Positions 33,001 through 44,838 of a DNA stretch of 64,000 nt are shown in pieces (position 1 is the first letter of the stretch; every line of letters starts with the position of its first letter). Under the pieces are notes generated by a model. That model was not told where the DNA came from. It worked only from the letters and a program-made list of their open reading frames with translations, and did not search any database. Source of the stretch: Nematostella vectensis (Eukaryota; Cnidaria; Anthozoa; Actiniaria; Edwardsiidae); contig NC_064040.1 in NCBI RefSeq assembly GCF_932526225.1, forward strand, positions 11,756,856-11,820,855, read 5' to 3'. The translations under genes were made by a program, and so were the position numbers.

Positions 33001-34892
33001 GCATTTTCTGTTAGAATGTCCGGCCTATAAAAATGATCGGGATAATTTACTGGAATTCCTTAAAACGCATGCAGGTATCAATGTTAGACACCATGCCAAC
33101 AAAGAAAATAATTTCGTCAGAATTATGGGATTGAGCCGGAATGAAAACGTGAATCGGCGCTTAGCGAAACATATTTTTGAATGTATGAAGGCAAGAAATG
33201 TGAAGCTTGATGACAAGAAAGCAAAATGAAAAAGGCAAAGTAAGAAAAACATTATTACAAGAAAAAAAAATGCAAAAGGCAAAGTAAGAAAAACATTATT
33301 TGTGGATTTACGCCGATGTAAATTTTTTATAAGGTGCCATGAATAAAATATCTATCTATCTATCTAGCTCATTTTCATGTGGGGGGGGGGGGGGGGGGTG
33401 AGTTCTCTGAACGGCCCCGTAAAAAACTGTTTATATGCCTTTGCAGTATTGCCACGGGATGTTAATTGTCGGATTTGGCTACATACCAGACTGATCTAGC
33501 TTATGCTTTTTAGTTTTGTCTACAAATGAGAACCGAAAGTGGACCTTAGAACGTTGTGGGGGGGGGGGGGAGGTGCGTTCGCCCCCCTGGGTACGGGCCT
33601 GAAATTAAAATTAGCTGACCCGGCGTAAATTTCGAACCCGTTGAGTCCCAAAGAAACCCGACGAAAATGTAGCTCTAGCCGGGTCTGTGACAAAGCGGTG
33701 TGCCGTCAAGAACTCGTGCTGTTGAAGAGCAAAATTATAGTAGTCGTACAATATGAGATAGCTTGGTTAGCATAAAACCTTGCCTACGATAAGGCTGAAA
33801 CCACATAATGGACGAATAAATTGAGTTGGGCGAAATTCAGGTCAAAGACGACGCTGAGACTAATATCGGGGCTATTGCTAGGGGGAGGCGGCGGGACTTG
33901 TACAGTAAGCAGTTATACGGTTTTCTTTAACCCGCATTCAATTAGCTTTGGTTGACGTTAGAAAATGAGTAATTCAGAAACAAATTGTATTTTGCCGATC
34001 TTTAGAAAAGGCTGTAAAGCTTATTCGCGGAGCTTCAAAATTTAGCGAAGTCTAGGATCTAAAAGTTCTATTTATATTTCTTATTTTATTGAAACAGTTG
34101 AAAATGTCAATTTTTTTTATAAAATTTGCAATTGTTGTAACCAATTTAAGTAAATAAGACTTTTCGACAATCCTGCATAATACCATGGGCAATAAGGAGC
34201 CCCTCGTGCGTCAATAATTTATTACTTTTTAGGAAATTTCCATAAACCATTAGGACTGCGCTTAAACGAAAAGACACAACCGGTCTGTTCAAGTTTTGTT
34301 GTTTGTTTAGGCAAGAATCTTTGTTTCCAAGTAGATGCTACATGACTCTGGTAAGCCATTTCTAACAGCATAGAAGAACAAGACTTTAAAATAGAAAGTA
34401 TGCTTAATTAATTCTGTTGCTAACCATAACACAATTCAAAACAATTTTCACTAGAAATAAATAAACAGACGTTAAGAGGACTTTGCTATTTGTCATACCC
34501 GGAAAACGAAAAAGACTGTTTACTCTGCAAACTGTGCTTGTGTTTAAAAGGAAAGATCACTTTTCATCTGCTTTTTTTGGAGGTCATCCGTCCTCGCGCA
34601 AGCGGCAGCTGAAAATCAGCTCGGTAATATATTTTCTAATATTCTCATAAGCAGAGTACGCTCTGGCCTTTATAAAGCCGTATAAAATATAGTGTCGAAC
34701 TTTCTGTGGATTTGCAAACCATTTGTGGTAAAAACATGTCATGCATTACTTTTCAACGATACATTTTCAGAACTACGATCACTAACGCAGGCAGACGAAA
34801 TTACATAACAAGAAAGATGAATATATTCAGCACTTACCTAGGAATACACATCCAAACACGGTGATGACAAACAATACACTGTATGCTTTCAT
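30039..34892 (-). CDS. Single-pass membrane protein with signal peptide, His-rich segment and SEA domain
   Basis: Six exons join in perfect phase: 34838-34892, 32410-32661, 31617-31723, 31040-31238, 30540-30770 and 30039-30142, for 315 aa. Residues 1-19 form a signal peptide (MKAYSVLFVITVFGCVFLA) split by the first intron. A Cys-bearing region with a His-rich, basic segment (HHPHQPKTHHKHNKDHHH) follows. Residues about 103-205 form a SEA domain with FKGSVIVSYEL at about 153-163. G-SVIV is the site where SEA domains cleave themselves, leaving two non-covalently held chains. A Cys-rich stretch of about 70 residues (seven Cys) leads to a transmembrane helix (VIYLVCGVIAAIMMLTLIIS) and a four- or five-residue tail. 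The intron after exon 4 uses a GC donor. SEA proteins are mostly cell-surface and mucin-like. AAGAG/GTAGGT at the stop could be another donor, so the tail might be longer. Confidence 0.85.
31905..32409. repeat. 56-bp minisatellite made of an exon end plus splice donor
   Basis: Eight copies at exactly 56-bp spacing (CCTG at 31961, 32017, and so on to 32353) lie in the SEA-gene intron and abut the true exon end at 32410. On the minus strand each copy carries TAAGATGACAG/GTAGGG, identical to the last 12 exon bases and the donor of exon 32410-32661. A ninth, diverged start lies near 31911. Confidence 0.92.
32735..32766 (+). repeat. Poly-G tract
   Basis: An uninterrupted run of about 30 G in the first intron of the SEA gene. 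Further G runs lie at 33379-33398 and 33557-33570. Confidence 0.9.
32785..33365 (+). mobile_element. LINE 3' end relic with (TATC)n tail
   Basis: The plus-strand frame reads RLTNHKLAIETGRY, then ERKCLVFQTGKVED, a TAG stop, and HFLLECPAYKNDR. This matches the Cys/His C-terminal region of non-LTR reverse transcriptases, with an in-frame stop inside. The copy ends in TGAATAAAATATCTATCTATC. It sits in intron 1 of the SEA gene on the opposite strand. Confidence 0.75.
33408..33605 (-). mobile_element. Copy of the CAGGGCCGTACCCAG MITE family
   Basis: In reverse orientation the shared pieces are CTGGGTACGGGCCTG, GGTGCGTTCGC, GTCCACTTTCGGTTCTCA on the complement, AAAGCATAAGCTAGATCAG, and CCAAATCCGACAATTAAC. 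The other end (ACGGCCCCGT) is diverged. Confidence 0.75.
33606..34837. other. Intron 1 of the SEA gene, lower part
   Basis: AT-rich intron sequence. No coding exon or clear repeat was found. Confidence 0.5.
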
Positions 34893-35053
34893 GACGAGAA
34901 CCTTCCCTGGATTGTATTAGATACTCTAAGACTCGCAAAGCTCAAGTTGTTTTGTCAAGCTGTAGAGTCCTAGTGTTTGTTCCTGTAAAGATGACGGAAC
35001 GGTTTTACATTCTATTTTGAGTCATCGATTAAAACAAATGCATAATAACCCTA

Positions 35054-35061
35054 TGACGTCA
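35054..35061. promoter_or_regulatory. CRE-like palindrome TGACGTCA
   Basis: A perfect cAMP-response-element palindrome lies about 160 bp upstream of the SEA gene's ATG. A TATA-like TTATATAC lies slightly further upstream (about 35115-35122 on the minus strand). Binding by CREB/ATF proteins is inference. Confidence 0.35.
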
Positions 35062-36277
35062 TTGTAAGATGGCGTCCAATGAAAAAAAGTGTTTGGTGTT
35101 GCCGTTAGCAACAGTATATAATAGGGATTGGAGCTCATGATTGTTTGTTAAAATTTTGTTGTCAAGTGCATATGACGACTAATGTAATTTGCATGTTTAT
35201 TGATTTGATTTATCCGGGTGCCTCTGCTAATAAAAGCACCGAAAAAAAACCCTGGGGAATCCCTAATCCAATGCAAAAAGCATAAAATCACACAGCAAAT
35301 TGCATAAAAAGGTTATCAGCCTTGTCGGTGCAAACGGCGAATACATCAACGACAAAAATTAGTGGAAGAAACTGGTATTATAGTTGACCCTTTTTAAAGG
35401 ACCCTGACCATTTATATAAAGGTGCAATGCACAGCACCAGTGCAACAGGGGAAAAAAACAGATTTTTATTCACGTCACTTTTTTTGGTCCTTTTCCACCG
35501 AACACCCGAATGCTTGGCGAACTATTTATCACTCGAGCTATCCATCTTCGGGTACCAAGGGCATCGAGGTCAGCTCGGCCATAGTTAACAAAGATGGGGT
35601 TGTTGTGTTTTTGTTCTTAGGTTACCGCAACTTTTGAAGGGAAGGTAGAGAACATTAACAACAGAGAAGCCCAGAGTCTACCCAGAGCCCACTTATTTTT
35701 GTGCCAGAAAGGTACGTGGGCTCGACAGTGCTGAACAACGTATGCGCATGCGCGTGTTCTGGCTGTTGACTCGTTCACGAAAGGATGACTTCAGTCGTTG
35801 TTTTGACTAACTGTACAGCATTAAAACCATACTGTACAAAAGATGACAGATTTGTTTGATAATGAGGGAGTCATAAAGAAAATTTTAGCCTTAGGTTTGG
35901 TCTAGTTTTCTTAACATTCACCAAAATGTGACAGTTCGCCGGTAAAACGCCGCCATTTCAAAACAAAAAGGCTGGTTTAACCGCGCGGTACTGGAACTAG
36001 TCTTGCGTTTTTCAGCACTGGCCGTGGGCTCTGGAAACGAGATTGGACGCATAGTCAGGGCCGCGCACTCAATTCAAGGGACGCCTTGCAGGATTCCAAC
36101 CGTGACTGATGTGATAAACAATTTTCGGAGTTCAACAGAACATGATATCTTGTGGGAAAACTTTGATGCAACTCCATGATTAATCCCCGAATTCAATATC
36201 AATAATTCAATAATCGCTATTCCAGCTAAATATGACGTAAATATCTTAGTGAACTCAATGACTTTTCAAAAGTTATT
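35062..36277. other. Intergenic region between divergent genes
   Basis: It lies between the SEA gene (minus) and the four-pass membrane gene (plus) and so should hold both promoters. A 71-aa open frame at 35422-35637 has no recognisable features. Confidence 0.45.
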
Positions 36278-39200
36278 ATGGTTTTTTTTAGGCTAAGAAT
36301 TTTGTCATCTGTAATCGAGTGCTTTGATGTTCGGCTCAGCGGGTTTTTTCTACTGTTAAGCTGGATCTGCAATGTGGCCAGTCTAATACTTATCACGATA
36401 TCACTTTATCGCTGTGCAGGGCAGTGTATTTTATTCGGGGAGATATTTGAAGTGCGAAGGCATATGGATGGTGGATCAAGAATGTGGTGTTTCGTCTCCG
36501 CACTTCTATGTGTTGTGAGTTTTCTGGCGGATACTCTAGCAATCAAACTTCGTCTACAAGAAAGAAAATGGTAAGGTCTAGAAGTCTGGATAGTCATGTT
36601 ATAATGCACTGAACATTTTGTTAGTATTTGAAACATTCAATATTTTTTTAATACCTAAAGATACGGTAAACATCGAATGTCGCTAGGACCACGGGCAAAC
36701 CTGACGAAATGTTCGTGTATCGAATATTATGTTTAATTTGTTTACCCAATATATCTGTAATAAAGCCAGTTTCTTGAAGATGTTGTCATACATTGATGTG
36801 GTTCCGTTTTAGACGTGATTCATAACAGTTTAGGCGATTTTCCTCCCTCATCTCTGTTCACCTCCTCCCCACTAGTAATAAACAGGGTAGGGGTAGGAAG
36901 GTTCACAGGTTGGCAATCACAACTTCGACTCTTCGAGGCAACTTTTTCGGCAGAAAACGGACAGCTTTTCCCTTCAGAATCCTATAGGCCATAGAAGAAT
37001 AATTTCTAAACACATCTTTCAAAAAAAAAAAATCCAAAAGGCAGTTTGCATTTCTGACGTTTTGAAGTTGGGCCTATATTTTACGGGCATCTCAGGGCAT
37101 TATAGTAATAAAAGACTTAACTCTTATTTATGTGACCAAATGGTGAAAACTCTTGTGTTGAATTTGAGCATGTTCAAAGTGAATGTTAATCAGTGAGAGT
37201 GCACAGTCGTGAGAGATGGAACTCTCATCACGTTCGATTGAGGCGTCAATGTTTTACTGTTTAGTATTTTTAATTTCTTGGAAGAAATACACTGTAAGTA
37301 AAATTCATTGTTTAATTTAATAGGATGCGAAGCATGTTTTTCACTGGGATGTGTGCTGGTTGTCTTGCTGCAACTATTGTTTCTATTGGCTTCAAGTCTT
37401 GGTGTGGGTCTTTCACCATAAACAGGTAAGAAAGTTATTTTCCTCAAAGCAGCTTGGGGTAAACTCAGGACCAGACCAGCAAATGACTAGTAGAATAGGG
37501 ACGTAGCTGTTCCTCCTCCCAGTTTTATTTATGTATCTGTGCCAAACACCCCCCCCCCCCTTCCCCCCTGGCCTGCTATGGCCCTGGGACTATGGCTATG
37601 GCAGATAGCAGGCTTATCCACTTTTCCCCCAAGTCCAAGCCGAATAAAAAGCAGGCAAATTCAAGCTTAAAGAGGCACTAGCAAGGTTGTTCTAAGAAAG
37701 TTAGAAAGAAAAGAAAACAATGTACAATATTCTTGATTACAGTACTTCGCACAAGCGTATAATATATTTATTATATTTGAATAAGTTTTTGATGCTACAG
37801 TATTAGCCCAAATGTGATAAATAGAAGTGAATAAACTCTCTGAAAAAGGGATTAGGGATCTATTTAGTTGGTTTATTTCTGCAGTTTCATAATAAATTAT
37901 TCCCCCCCCCCCTTGATCACCCCCATGATAAATAATGACACTTCCCTTAATTTTGCAATCTCATCGAGATAGTTATCTGTTTTTATCGCAACATCGGGAG
38001 TCATTGATTCACACAGGATTACAATTATGTGTTTCCTTGTCATTCCGTTTTTGGTTCGTGACACTTTGTTTATTTGTGAAATGATTTGTGAATATCATTT
38101 CCCGATGAAGTGCTAATAAAAGCCTCTGCTGTACTAATGAAAGTACTAAAAAAAGCCTCTGCTGTATTTCTTTACCAAAAATACTTGGTTTCATGAGGCG
38201 TTCAACTCTGGTGCAGTGTCGATTTTGTATGGGCCGGGTGTTGTTTTTAGGGCTGGGATAGAAACATTGGCTTCGTTGTACCACTTCACAATTATGTCAA
38301 CATACGGTCGGCTCACATGTAGCAGTCTTGCTATTTCTCGCTTACTATATTTCCCCTCCTGGTGGAGCCCTAGCATTCTTTCTCTGTACAAAATAAGGAG
38401 TAGCCTCAATTCGCATAAAACCTACCGAGACGATTTTAGGCGAGATTAGATATTTATTTCAAGAAAGTGAATTTTATTAACAAAAAGTGTGTGATCAAAA
38501 TAACATGCAAATTAAAGTATTCCTTAGCTTAATTTATATCCATAATGAAGAATAATCCCAACGGAGGTTCCTGAAAACTGGAAAAGGATTAAAAATTTCC
38601 GCCAAAGCGAACTGCTTTCTAAACCAGAAGCCTTCAAACTTGTCAAAAACTTGTCATGAACTTCTGTGGTGGCAGTGGTTGGGCGGGCATGACTGTAAAC
38701 AGTTCAACTCTTTATATTATGCTTTTTTTTGTTTTGCAGTTGCTGGTACAACAATAAACAAGACTGGCATTTTTTCACCCCCAAATTTTCTGACTGTTAT
38801 GGAGCTTTTTATTGGTTTCTGGCTATCACTGTAAGTTTTTTTAATTTTACTAAACATCTTTGAATTGTAGGGTCTTCTTCGAACTTCCATTTCATAATCA
38901 TTTCAAAGAGGTTCTCAATTTTACGAACTAAGGAGAATCAACTGAAAATATCGTAGCACAGTTTGTTTTTTCCAAGATACTGATTTCTGTATTAAGAGTT
39001 TACCATTGTGTCGTGTAATATTATAGTGTTCCCTTGTCAGATATATTGAACAAGATTTGTAAAATCTTAGAAAGATGATAAGGAAATGTAACATTTGAAC
39101 AGTACAATGTTGTCAGTGGAGTTTGCCCCTCTTTTTGAGAGATAAACTATAATTATTCTATAGAGAGGAATGTATTTAAGGTCATATTGGCAAGCTAAAG

Positions 39201-39513
39201 ATTTTTTGATGGGGTTAAGTCTACAACTGTTCGCCTGTTTGATTTCTCCATGTGCTATTAGAACAATGTTGTAGCTAAAATCATGTTTGTCCACCATATT
39301 ATCCATCTTATATATTAAGATTTTTATTTGTGTTTGTTTTAGTTTGACAAGATCAGTAGTGTATATCTGTAGTAAACCATGTGTGTATCTATTTTTTTAC
39401 AATTCAAGATGTTTTTTTTCTAGATATGCCTCTGGTTCTCGTTGTTACTGAAGAGTCTCGTCCTGTTCTGCTATAAATGGAACAGACATATAGTGATGAC
39501 TACAAGCAGTTAA
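36278..39513 (+). CDS. Four-pass membrane protein, family unknown
   Basis: Four exons join in frame: 36278-36570, 37324-37425, 38740-38830 and 39424-39513, for 191 aa. TM1 is FFLLLSWICNVASLILITIS, TM2 is CFVSALLCVVSFLADTLAI, TM3 is MFFTGMCAGCLAATIVSIGF and TM4 is FYWFLAITICLWFSLLLKSL, spanning the exon 3/4 junction. The loops between TM1-2 and TM3-4 carry Cys residues (RCAGQC; SWC and SCWYN, DCY), fitting extracellular disulfides. Size and topology resemble claudin/MARVEL/clarin-type tetraspans, but no signature motif of any of them is present. The ATG at 36278 is the simplest start; a TTTTTTTTAG acceptor eight bases later leaves open an upstream exon. Confidence 0.72.
37426..38739. other. 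Intron of the four-pass gene
   Basis: It holds a C-run with GGCCATAG-type phrases near 37545-37600 and the HTH transposase relic listed separately. No other feature is evident. Confidence 0.5.
38180..38420 (-). mobile_element. Helix-turn-helix transposase relic
   Basis: The minus-strand frame reads RERMLGLHQEGKYSKREIAR followed by LLHVSRPYVDIIVKWYNE, a helix-turn-helix of the type at the N-terminus of Tc1/mariner- and pogo-like transposases. A GPYKID segment follows. No catalytic DDE region is seen in the flanks. It is intronic in the four-pass gene, on the opposite strand. Confidence 0.5.
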
Positions 39514-39779
39514 CAAACAAGGGTAGTGACATGCTTGATGATATACGCCCTTATTCACACTCACAGCAACAATCTCTTTATAAAATCAATATTTGTAATT
39601 ATTTTTGAAAATCAGTTGTAAAATGACTTGACAATATCGTATTTTTTGCAATCACCTACTTGTGAAGTTATGGCACCAGCGATTCATTTCCTTGGACATA
39701 AAAATCTGGAACTTTTTACCTCAAAAGATTGCAGCTGTCATTTGTCATCCTAGGCCCGGTTCCTCGAAAGCAGGTTGTC

Positions 39780-41190
39780 AATCAATCAATCAATCAATCA
39801 ACCAATCGTTTTAATAAACCACTTGCAGTCGTAACTGAATTACAGGTTTGTCAGCAACATCAACTAAAAGCAACTTATACAAGCAACACAATATTCATTG
39901 GTACTTTACAGTGATAAAATTGTTGAACCTATTAGTTCTGCCCGAGGAGGCGTGGTGCGACTGTGAACCAGCTCTGAGGTTGTACTTTAGGTCAGTCACC
40001 ACCGGCTCCTTAAGGATCCCGGACAGGAGAACGCGGGCTTGAAAGCTGGTTACAAATTTCTTACAGGCCACCTCTCTTCTAAAACACAATGGTTCTAGAC
40101 TCGCTCGGAGTAGAGCTTCCTCATAAGTCACCCCAGGAAAGATGGTGCGCAGGGCCTTCCTCTGCACTGACTCCAGCAGCTCGCTGAGATAACCCGGCAG
40201 CGCGGCCCATGCTGGAGAGGCGTACTCGAGCAATGGAGCAGTATACTGTGGCCAGGTCTTCGGAGGCGAGACCGCTCTTCTTCAGCACCCGGAGGTCGTA
40301 GAGACGCTTCATTGCTTTCTTGAATATGGTTTCGCAATGTAAATTCCATGACAGATCATCAGAGATGGAGACACCCAATAGCTTATTGCTTGAAACTCGC
40401 TCTATAACAAAACCGCCAATTAAGAGGGGGCTTAAAACCGTAGACTTATAATGCAAGAAATCGATTACCATTTCTTTACATTTCTTGGGGTTTAGTCGCA
40501 TGTTTCGTTGTGTTGCGTAGCGACCATGGCCAGAAGCTACAATTGGCAGGTAGCTTGGGGAATTGCGGGGTATGAATTCAAGAACTGTAGCGTCGTCCAC
40601 GTATTTAAGCCTGGTGCTCCACTCATCAGCAAGGCTATTCACGAGTACCGCGAACAAAAGGGGCGCCAGCCTGGTCCCTTGGGGAATACCACCACGAGGT
40701 GATATCTGGGATGACCATTTATCTTCGATCCGCACTCTTTGTTGGCGATCAACTAGAAATGCGCCACACCAGCGTGTGGTACATTCATGCACACCTAATA
40801 TTTCAAGTTCTTGTAGCAAGGCATGGTGGTCCACGAGATCAAAGCCCTTGCTGAAATCTGAGAAGAAGACTTTTGTGTAACTACTTCCCCTGTCCAAAGA
40901 CTCAAGAATAGTATGCAGGAAATAAACAAGCGCTTGGGTGGTAGACTTTCCCGCACTGCGAACTGTTTATCATCAAGGCGGTTCTGCACCTGGTTAAATA
41001 ATGAACTATTGGCGAAACCTTCCAGTACCTTGGACAGTTGGGACGTAAGCGAGATCGGACGCAGATCGGAATCCACAGTCTTAGGGGGATTACACTTGGG
41101 AATTGGCGACACAATAGACTCCTTGAGCTCATCTGGAATGTAACCCTGGATAACAGATGCATTGTAGATATCCCGCACTACCGGTGCTAA
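39780..41190 (-). mobile_element. LINE reverse transcriptase relic
   Basis: The minus strand gives, in order: a fingers region (SPIPKCNPP, DLRPISLTSQLSKVLE), VFFSDFSKGFDLVDH, RGGIPQGTRLAPLLF, the catalytic YVDD box, LNPKKCKEMVIDF, KLLGVSISDDL, and a C-terminal part (VLEYASPAWA, SVQRKALR). Frame changes near 40900 and 40230 break it. The 3' end carries a (TTGA)n tail, seen as ATCAATCAATCA at 39779-39800. No endonuclease was found upstream, so the copy is 5'-truncated. Confidence 0.85.
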
Positions 41191-41554
41191 CTCAACTTTA
41201 AAAAAAACTATCCCTTACCGACCTTCGTTGGCGCTTATCCACAGATGAATGTGGTTATCGAGACATTTGATTGGATAGCAACCTTATTCATCTCTGGGTT
41301 AGCATTAACCTGCTTTCTAGGAGCCCGGCCCTGTAGAATTAGACCGATGTGGATTTAACTACTTTTGTTTGTGATCACAGGCCTCGCCATTTAGAACGTT
41401 AAAATTCCATAAATCCTTGAAAAAAATTCTTCCAACTTTTTAAAAATCTATCCCTTACCGACCTTCGTAACACAATACAAGAAAATGGAGGCACACTTTG
41501 AGACTAGTTTAACTTTTATTTTAAATTATAATGCTATGCTGGAGATGGATTGCT
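41191..41554. other. Intergenic with a direct repeat
   Basis: CTATCCCTTACCGACCTTCG occurs at about 41209 and again at about 41448, 239 bp apart. It may flank a small insertion. No gene is seen. Confidence 0.5.
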
Positions 41555-44500
41555 TTAAATGAGTTTCTCTGACTTCGCCTTAACCTTCACTTCACGCACA
41601 AGTTCTTTGTTCACAAGCGCGCATGCGCACTTAAAGCCGTGCCTCGCATTTGGAAGGTGGGCCACAGTCTCCCATCGTCCAACAGCAGGGTCGTAACACT
41701 CGACAGTGTCAATCACGACGTTGCCATAGGAACCGCCAAATACATAGATCTTGTCGTCAAAGACAGCAGCGCCTGCGCGGTCCCTCTTGATGCTCATATC
41801 TGACGATAGAATAAAACATTTTGTTACTTGCAATCTGAGTGGTATACACCTATTTCAAATAAGGCTGCACCCGTAGAATCTTAGTATCTCAACCAGACAC
41901 CATCACAACAATCGTCACCGCTATTGTCAAACGTTTCGGCAATGATAAAAAACATCATAGCTACACCAAACTAACATACCCACCAACGCCATATCTATGA
42001 TAAACAATACCACCACCACCACTACTATAATAACCAGCGCCATCACTACCATCGTTATTAAAACCACCACCTCAACCAAAATCACCACCGTCATTAACAT
42101 CACCTCAACATATCACTAACATCATCATCTTCACTACCACCATCACACTACCACTACAAACGTAGTCGACACCAACATCATCACGACCACCACCACCATC
42201 ACCATTCACTAGGAGAAATCCTACACTACCAACTTAACCGCCATCAATTTTTTTTCGTCGCTCTCTCCAGCGTTTGTTTTGATGTTTTGCCACCCAAAAG
42301 TCACGTGACCAGCTTAGAGAAAATCCCCTACTAGAAATTGAGTGCTGAATTTACCTGAGAAGTAGGTCCATTTATTTATACTTGGGTTATAGACCTCACA
42401 CGAGCTCAGCGCGGACCGTTCAGATGACCCGCCCATCACGTAAATATGACCATTCAGTACAACTGCGCATGCTCCGCCCCTTGCCGTGTTAAGGGCAGCC
42501 GCTGTCATCCATCTATCGTACTGCGGCTCATACCGTTCCACCGTGCTCAGAACGGTCCCGCAGCGCGAAATACCTCCGATAGCGTAGATCCTGCAGTGAA
42601 GTACCGCGGTGCTGCAGAAATGGCGAAGCTGGTGCGGCGCCGCACGTGAACTCCACGTGTTATTCACGTGATCATAGCATTCAACTGCATTGTCTCTGGT
42701 AAGCGGATCGCCTCCTATCGTTCCGCCAATGGAATAAAGCTTCCCTTCTACCTCTGCCAGCTCAAATTTCGATCGAGCTGTAACAGAATTTTTTTAGGGT
42801 GCTGAAATGTCATTAAAGGATACGTGATATACCTTTGTCGACACATATATCCTAATCTATTGCCGCCTTTCCTTTCCTCGTTGTTGTCTTAGATAATAAG
42901 ATGCATTCAAACAGTGGCCAACACCAAACCTTCCCCCTTCCTTCCCACTTAGATTTTAGCTGTGTTCCGTGGTCGGATATGAGTTGTATGGCGACTGTCT
43001 TCCCATGCCTTCAACTCGACTACGTTTGAATCTGCGCTCTCGAAATTCAGTATCTAGCTACAATAAGAGTGATTAGCTACTCCAATTGTTTTTGTTTTTT
43101 TTCCACTTTCCTTTCTTTGTTCGAGAACAAACGAATAGAAGAATATACTTTCAAAACACCAAAGTTCAAAGCAGAGGATAGAGGACATCATCTTTTGATT
43201 CATAGTTTCTTACCTTGTATCAAGCTTTCCATCTTTTCCCACTTGTTGTATTTCGGGTCAAACCTCTCCACACTAGCCAGGACACTGCCGCTCTCTCTAG
43301 GCGAACTCCCTCCTACGACAAACAGCCAATAACCGACACGTGACATCCCGAAATCGAGGCGATCCTGTTTGATCCGCGCCACTGAATACCATGTATTGGT
43401 CAGCGGATTGTAGCAATAACTGCTAGAGCCTGGGTCCGAGTCCTCCGTTATTCCGCCCACAATCATGATGACTTTCATCAGGTGTGTCCGCCATCTTGAA
43501 TAAAGCAGAAAAGAATGAATATCTTTGCACAAATGGAAGTGTTTAAACACTCCAGTAAAACAAGTAAAAGTTTCTGCGACTATACGAGGACACAGTGGGA
43601 AGTGAGAATTTCACCGTCAATCAAAAACAGAACGAAGCCAAACTTCCGAATTTACGCCGATTTTGCTTTCTGTTTCATTGTGGTACAATGTTCAAATAGC
43701 GCTTGCAAGACAACTAACTTGATAACTTTCAGACCTAAACTCTACAATGCGCCCAAGGGTGTGGGGAGGGGGGAGTATTTTTGGTAATTTTTGAATAGTA
43801 CACACTATACCTCAAGAGCATTGTGTAATTCAGGAAACATCCACCCACCCCCACCAGAGCCTTGACCCCTTTGTAATCACTGGCGTATCACCAGTGACCC
43901 CCCCCCTGGATCCTTGACACTTATCTAAATTTCATTTTTCCCGGTCGAAAGTCGATTGCAGTGCACACATTTATTTCTCACCTCTTTTTATGATGCAGAT
44001 GACCGTAAATGCAGATCTTTTTCCTGTCAACCGCTTTGAGCGCCAGCGCATCAGCTAATAGGCCTCGGCAGAACTCCGATGACCTCACCAGTGGCTCCTT
44101 GTCGACCGTATTCACTAGGAACCTCCTCGGTATGAACTGCAGCCGAATGTGATTAATCAGGTTCGGGAAATCGTCCCTCCGTCTCTCGTAATCGAACCTT
44201 ATCCATTTTATTACAGCGTTGTAGACCTCCTCTTCTCGACTTATATTCAAATCATCATCGGCAATGATCTGTTGAAGCTGTCGGGGTGACATCCTGAAGA
44301 ATGGCTGAGTGTTACTCAGTCTTAAGAAGTGCTCTCCTATGCACTGTCCCGTGGTCTTTAGTAACTTGTCACACGAATACATTTGCGCTAGGACCATTAA
44401 TTCAATGCTATTCTCGTGGTGAACGTTTTCTACCAGATATTTCTCGCAAGCTAAAGTCAGTAAATCCAGGCCTAGATTATAAGCGGCGTGTAAAAGTGCT

Positions 44501-44838
44501 CGAACGTTATCTCCGTCTATACACACCTCAGAGGTATAGATGTAGTGAACGACTGTCTCTAGCTCCCTGTCACATATCCCGCTTAAGATGGTTTCTCTGC
44601 TGTAGCGAGCTAGCGTCGTCCCGTTGTACAGTTTGTGGAAATATCGGCTGCTAGCAGCGAGAACGGCGCGATGAGCGGGAAATCGGCGACAACCATTGTC
44701 AGCCAGTATGATAACATCACAAAGAAACTCGCGTTTTCGCATTTCATTCAACTCTCTAAACACGAACCGGCGAAATCTGTCGTCCGAAACAAGATGGCTT
44801 CCGTAGACATGAGAATCTTCTAACTTGTTACAGCTCAT
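41555..44838 (-). CDS. BTB-BACK-kelch (KLHL-type) protein
   Basis: Four exons join in frame: 43982-44838, 43214-43494, 42355-42777 and 41555-41799, for 601 aa, the usual KLHL length. I chose the ATG at 44838 (MSCNK) because the open frame upstream has no ATG. The BTB domain (about residues 20-130) has LCDVIILADNGCRRFPAHRA and the VVHYIYTSEV strand-helix. BACK follows (HFLRLSNTQPFFRMS, VYNAVIKWI). Six kelch repeats with GG and spaced Tyr/Trp follow: IMIVGG, LFVVGG, LYSIGG, IYAIGG, IYVMGG and IYVFGG. KLHL proteins are substrate adaptors for CUL3 ubiquitin ligases: BTB/BACK bind CUL3 and the kelch propeller binds substrate. The subfamily cannot be fixed by eye. The tail after the last kelch is basic. 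Confidence 0.93.
42000..42215. repeat. (ACC/ATC)n simple-sequence region
   Basis: A cryptic microsatellite of ACC, CACCA and ATC triplets in the last intron of the KLHL gene. Confidence 0.8.
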
